Assembly (NCBI GenBank): GCA_016213015.1
Contig: JACRCE010000023.1
Location: forward strand, 1-50,479
DNA: 50,479 nucleotides
From: Deltaproteobacteria bacterium
GTDB lineage: Bacteria > Desulfobacterota > GWC2-55-46
Reading direction: 5' to 3'
Shown here in pieces: positions 50,214-50,479 of this stretch; position 1 is the first letter of the stretch, and each line of letters starts with the position of its first letter. Below the pieces are notes generated by a model. The model did no database searches. It saw nothing but the letters and a program-made list of their open reading frames with translations, and was not told the DNA's origin. The translations under genes were made by a program, and so were the position numbers.

Positions 50214-50479
50214 ACTTCAAACCCAGTACGAACAGAGACGGCTCATGGCTTCAATGGGTTGTCCTCGGCGCGATAATCGCTCTCGGCGCGATCATCCGCC
50301 TCTACTGCATGCACGGCTTGTGGGGGGCCGACGACGCTGAATATGCGCGTCTGGCCAACGCGCTGGCCAACGGCAACTTCACCTCCTTCGTTCAGGAGAA
50401 TTACATAACGAGCTTCAACGCGCCGGCGCATCTGCCGTACAGGATGGCGCTCATAGCGCCGCTCGCCGTAATATTCCGG
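50210..50479 (+). CDS. GT39-type membrane glycosyltransferase, N-terminal part (cut by window edge)
   Basis: A GTG start overlapping the previous stop opens a frame that runs to the window end (90 codons): a short polar tail, a membrane helix (WVVLGAIIALGAIIRLY), then WGADDAEYARLANALANG. The acidic pair after the first helix is typical of the PMT/ArnT-like GT39/GT83 enzymes that use polyprenyl-phosphate sugars in the periplasm. The rest lies outside the window. Confidence 0.7.
   Translation, partial: MNFKPSTNRDGSWLQWVVLGAIIALGAIIRLYCMHGLWGADDAEYARLANALANGNFTSFVQENYITSFNAPAHLPYRMALIAPLAVIFR

Noticed and set aside
1-50479. tRNA, rRNA or tmRNA genes
   Set aside because: No cloverleaf with the conserved T-loop, and no rRNA-like stretch, was noticed by eye; a covariance search would be needed to exclude them formally.

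Overview
The window looks like a chromosomal piece of a Gram-negative bacterium of moderately high GC, most likely a deltaproteobacterium in the broad sense (Desulfobacterota) or a relative such as Nitrospirota. The basis is the exosortase A (XrtA) exopolysaccharide gene set, the spore coat U pilin-type proteins, the yebC/ruvCAB order and the many radical SAM proteins. The taxon is inferred from gene content only. No tRNA, rRNA, transposase, prophage gene or CRISPR array was seen.

Positions 1-10434 are read leftwards. From the right they hold two secreted spore coat U domain proteins and an unusual protein with six MshEN-like motifs fused to an exported domain. Next come a UDP-glucuronate-4-epimerase-type enzyme, an OB/HD-domain nuclease (YhaM-like) and yebC. 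A type II restriction-modification pair follows, inserted between yebC and ruvC, then ruvC-ruvA-ruvB and a RelE/HigB-type toxin gene. Several short inverted-repeat elements lie in the gaps of this part.

Positions 10435-10952 are the divergent control region. It holds a convincing sigma-70-type promoter on each strand, a terminator-like hairpin in the leader of the leftward operon, and a degenerate repeat copy.

From 10953 to the right edge every gene reads rightwards, and most are part of one very long exopolysaccharide (EPS) locus. The first part is control and export: a LuxR-type regulator, a PilZ protein, a Wza-like export protein, an outer-membrane beta-barrel, a Wzz-like chain-length protein, two ParA/MinD-type ATPases (one a bacterial tyrosine kinase with a J-like N-terminal domain), the initiating sugar transferase and a NusG/RfaH-like antiterminator followed by an ops-like sequence. 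The second part is the XrtA group: deacetylase, exosortase A-EpsI fusion, FemAB-like transferases, DegT aminotransferase, a second deacetylase and a glycosyltransferase.

The third part (27993-39416) joins wecB to a ComA-like phosphosulfolactate synthase, a B12-type radical SAM protein and a ComB-like phosphosulfolactate phosphatase. Two ATP-grasp ligases, a CapA-methyltransferase fusion, a glycosyltransferase and a Wzx-type flippase follow. The fourth part (39427 to the end) looks like an acyl-decoration module: a MaoC-like/SDR fusion, an AAC(3)-type acetyltransferase, two acyl carrier proteins, a KAS III, an FkbH-like enzyme, GNAT/FemAB-type transferases, two SPASM radical SAM proteins, a GT2 and the start of a GT39-type membrane glycosyltransferase.

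Taken together, the rightward locus suggests a surface polysaccharide or glycolipid built on undecaprenyl phosphate, exported by a Wzx/Wza-type route, controlled by c-di-GMP and antitermination, and carrying unusual acyl and possibly sulfolactate-type groups. The sulfolactate idea is the most interesting and is an inference from the ComA-like and ComB-like genes.
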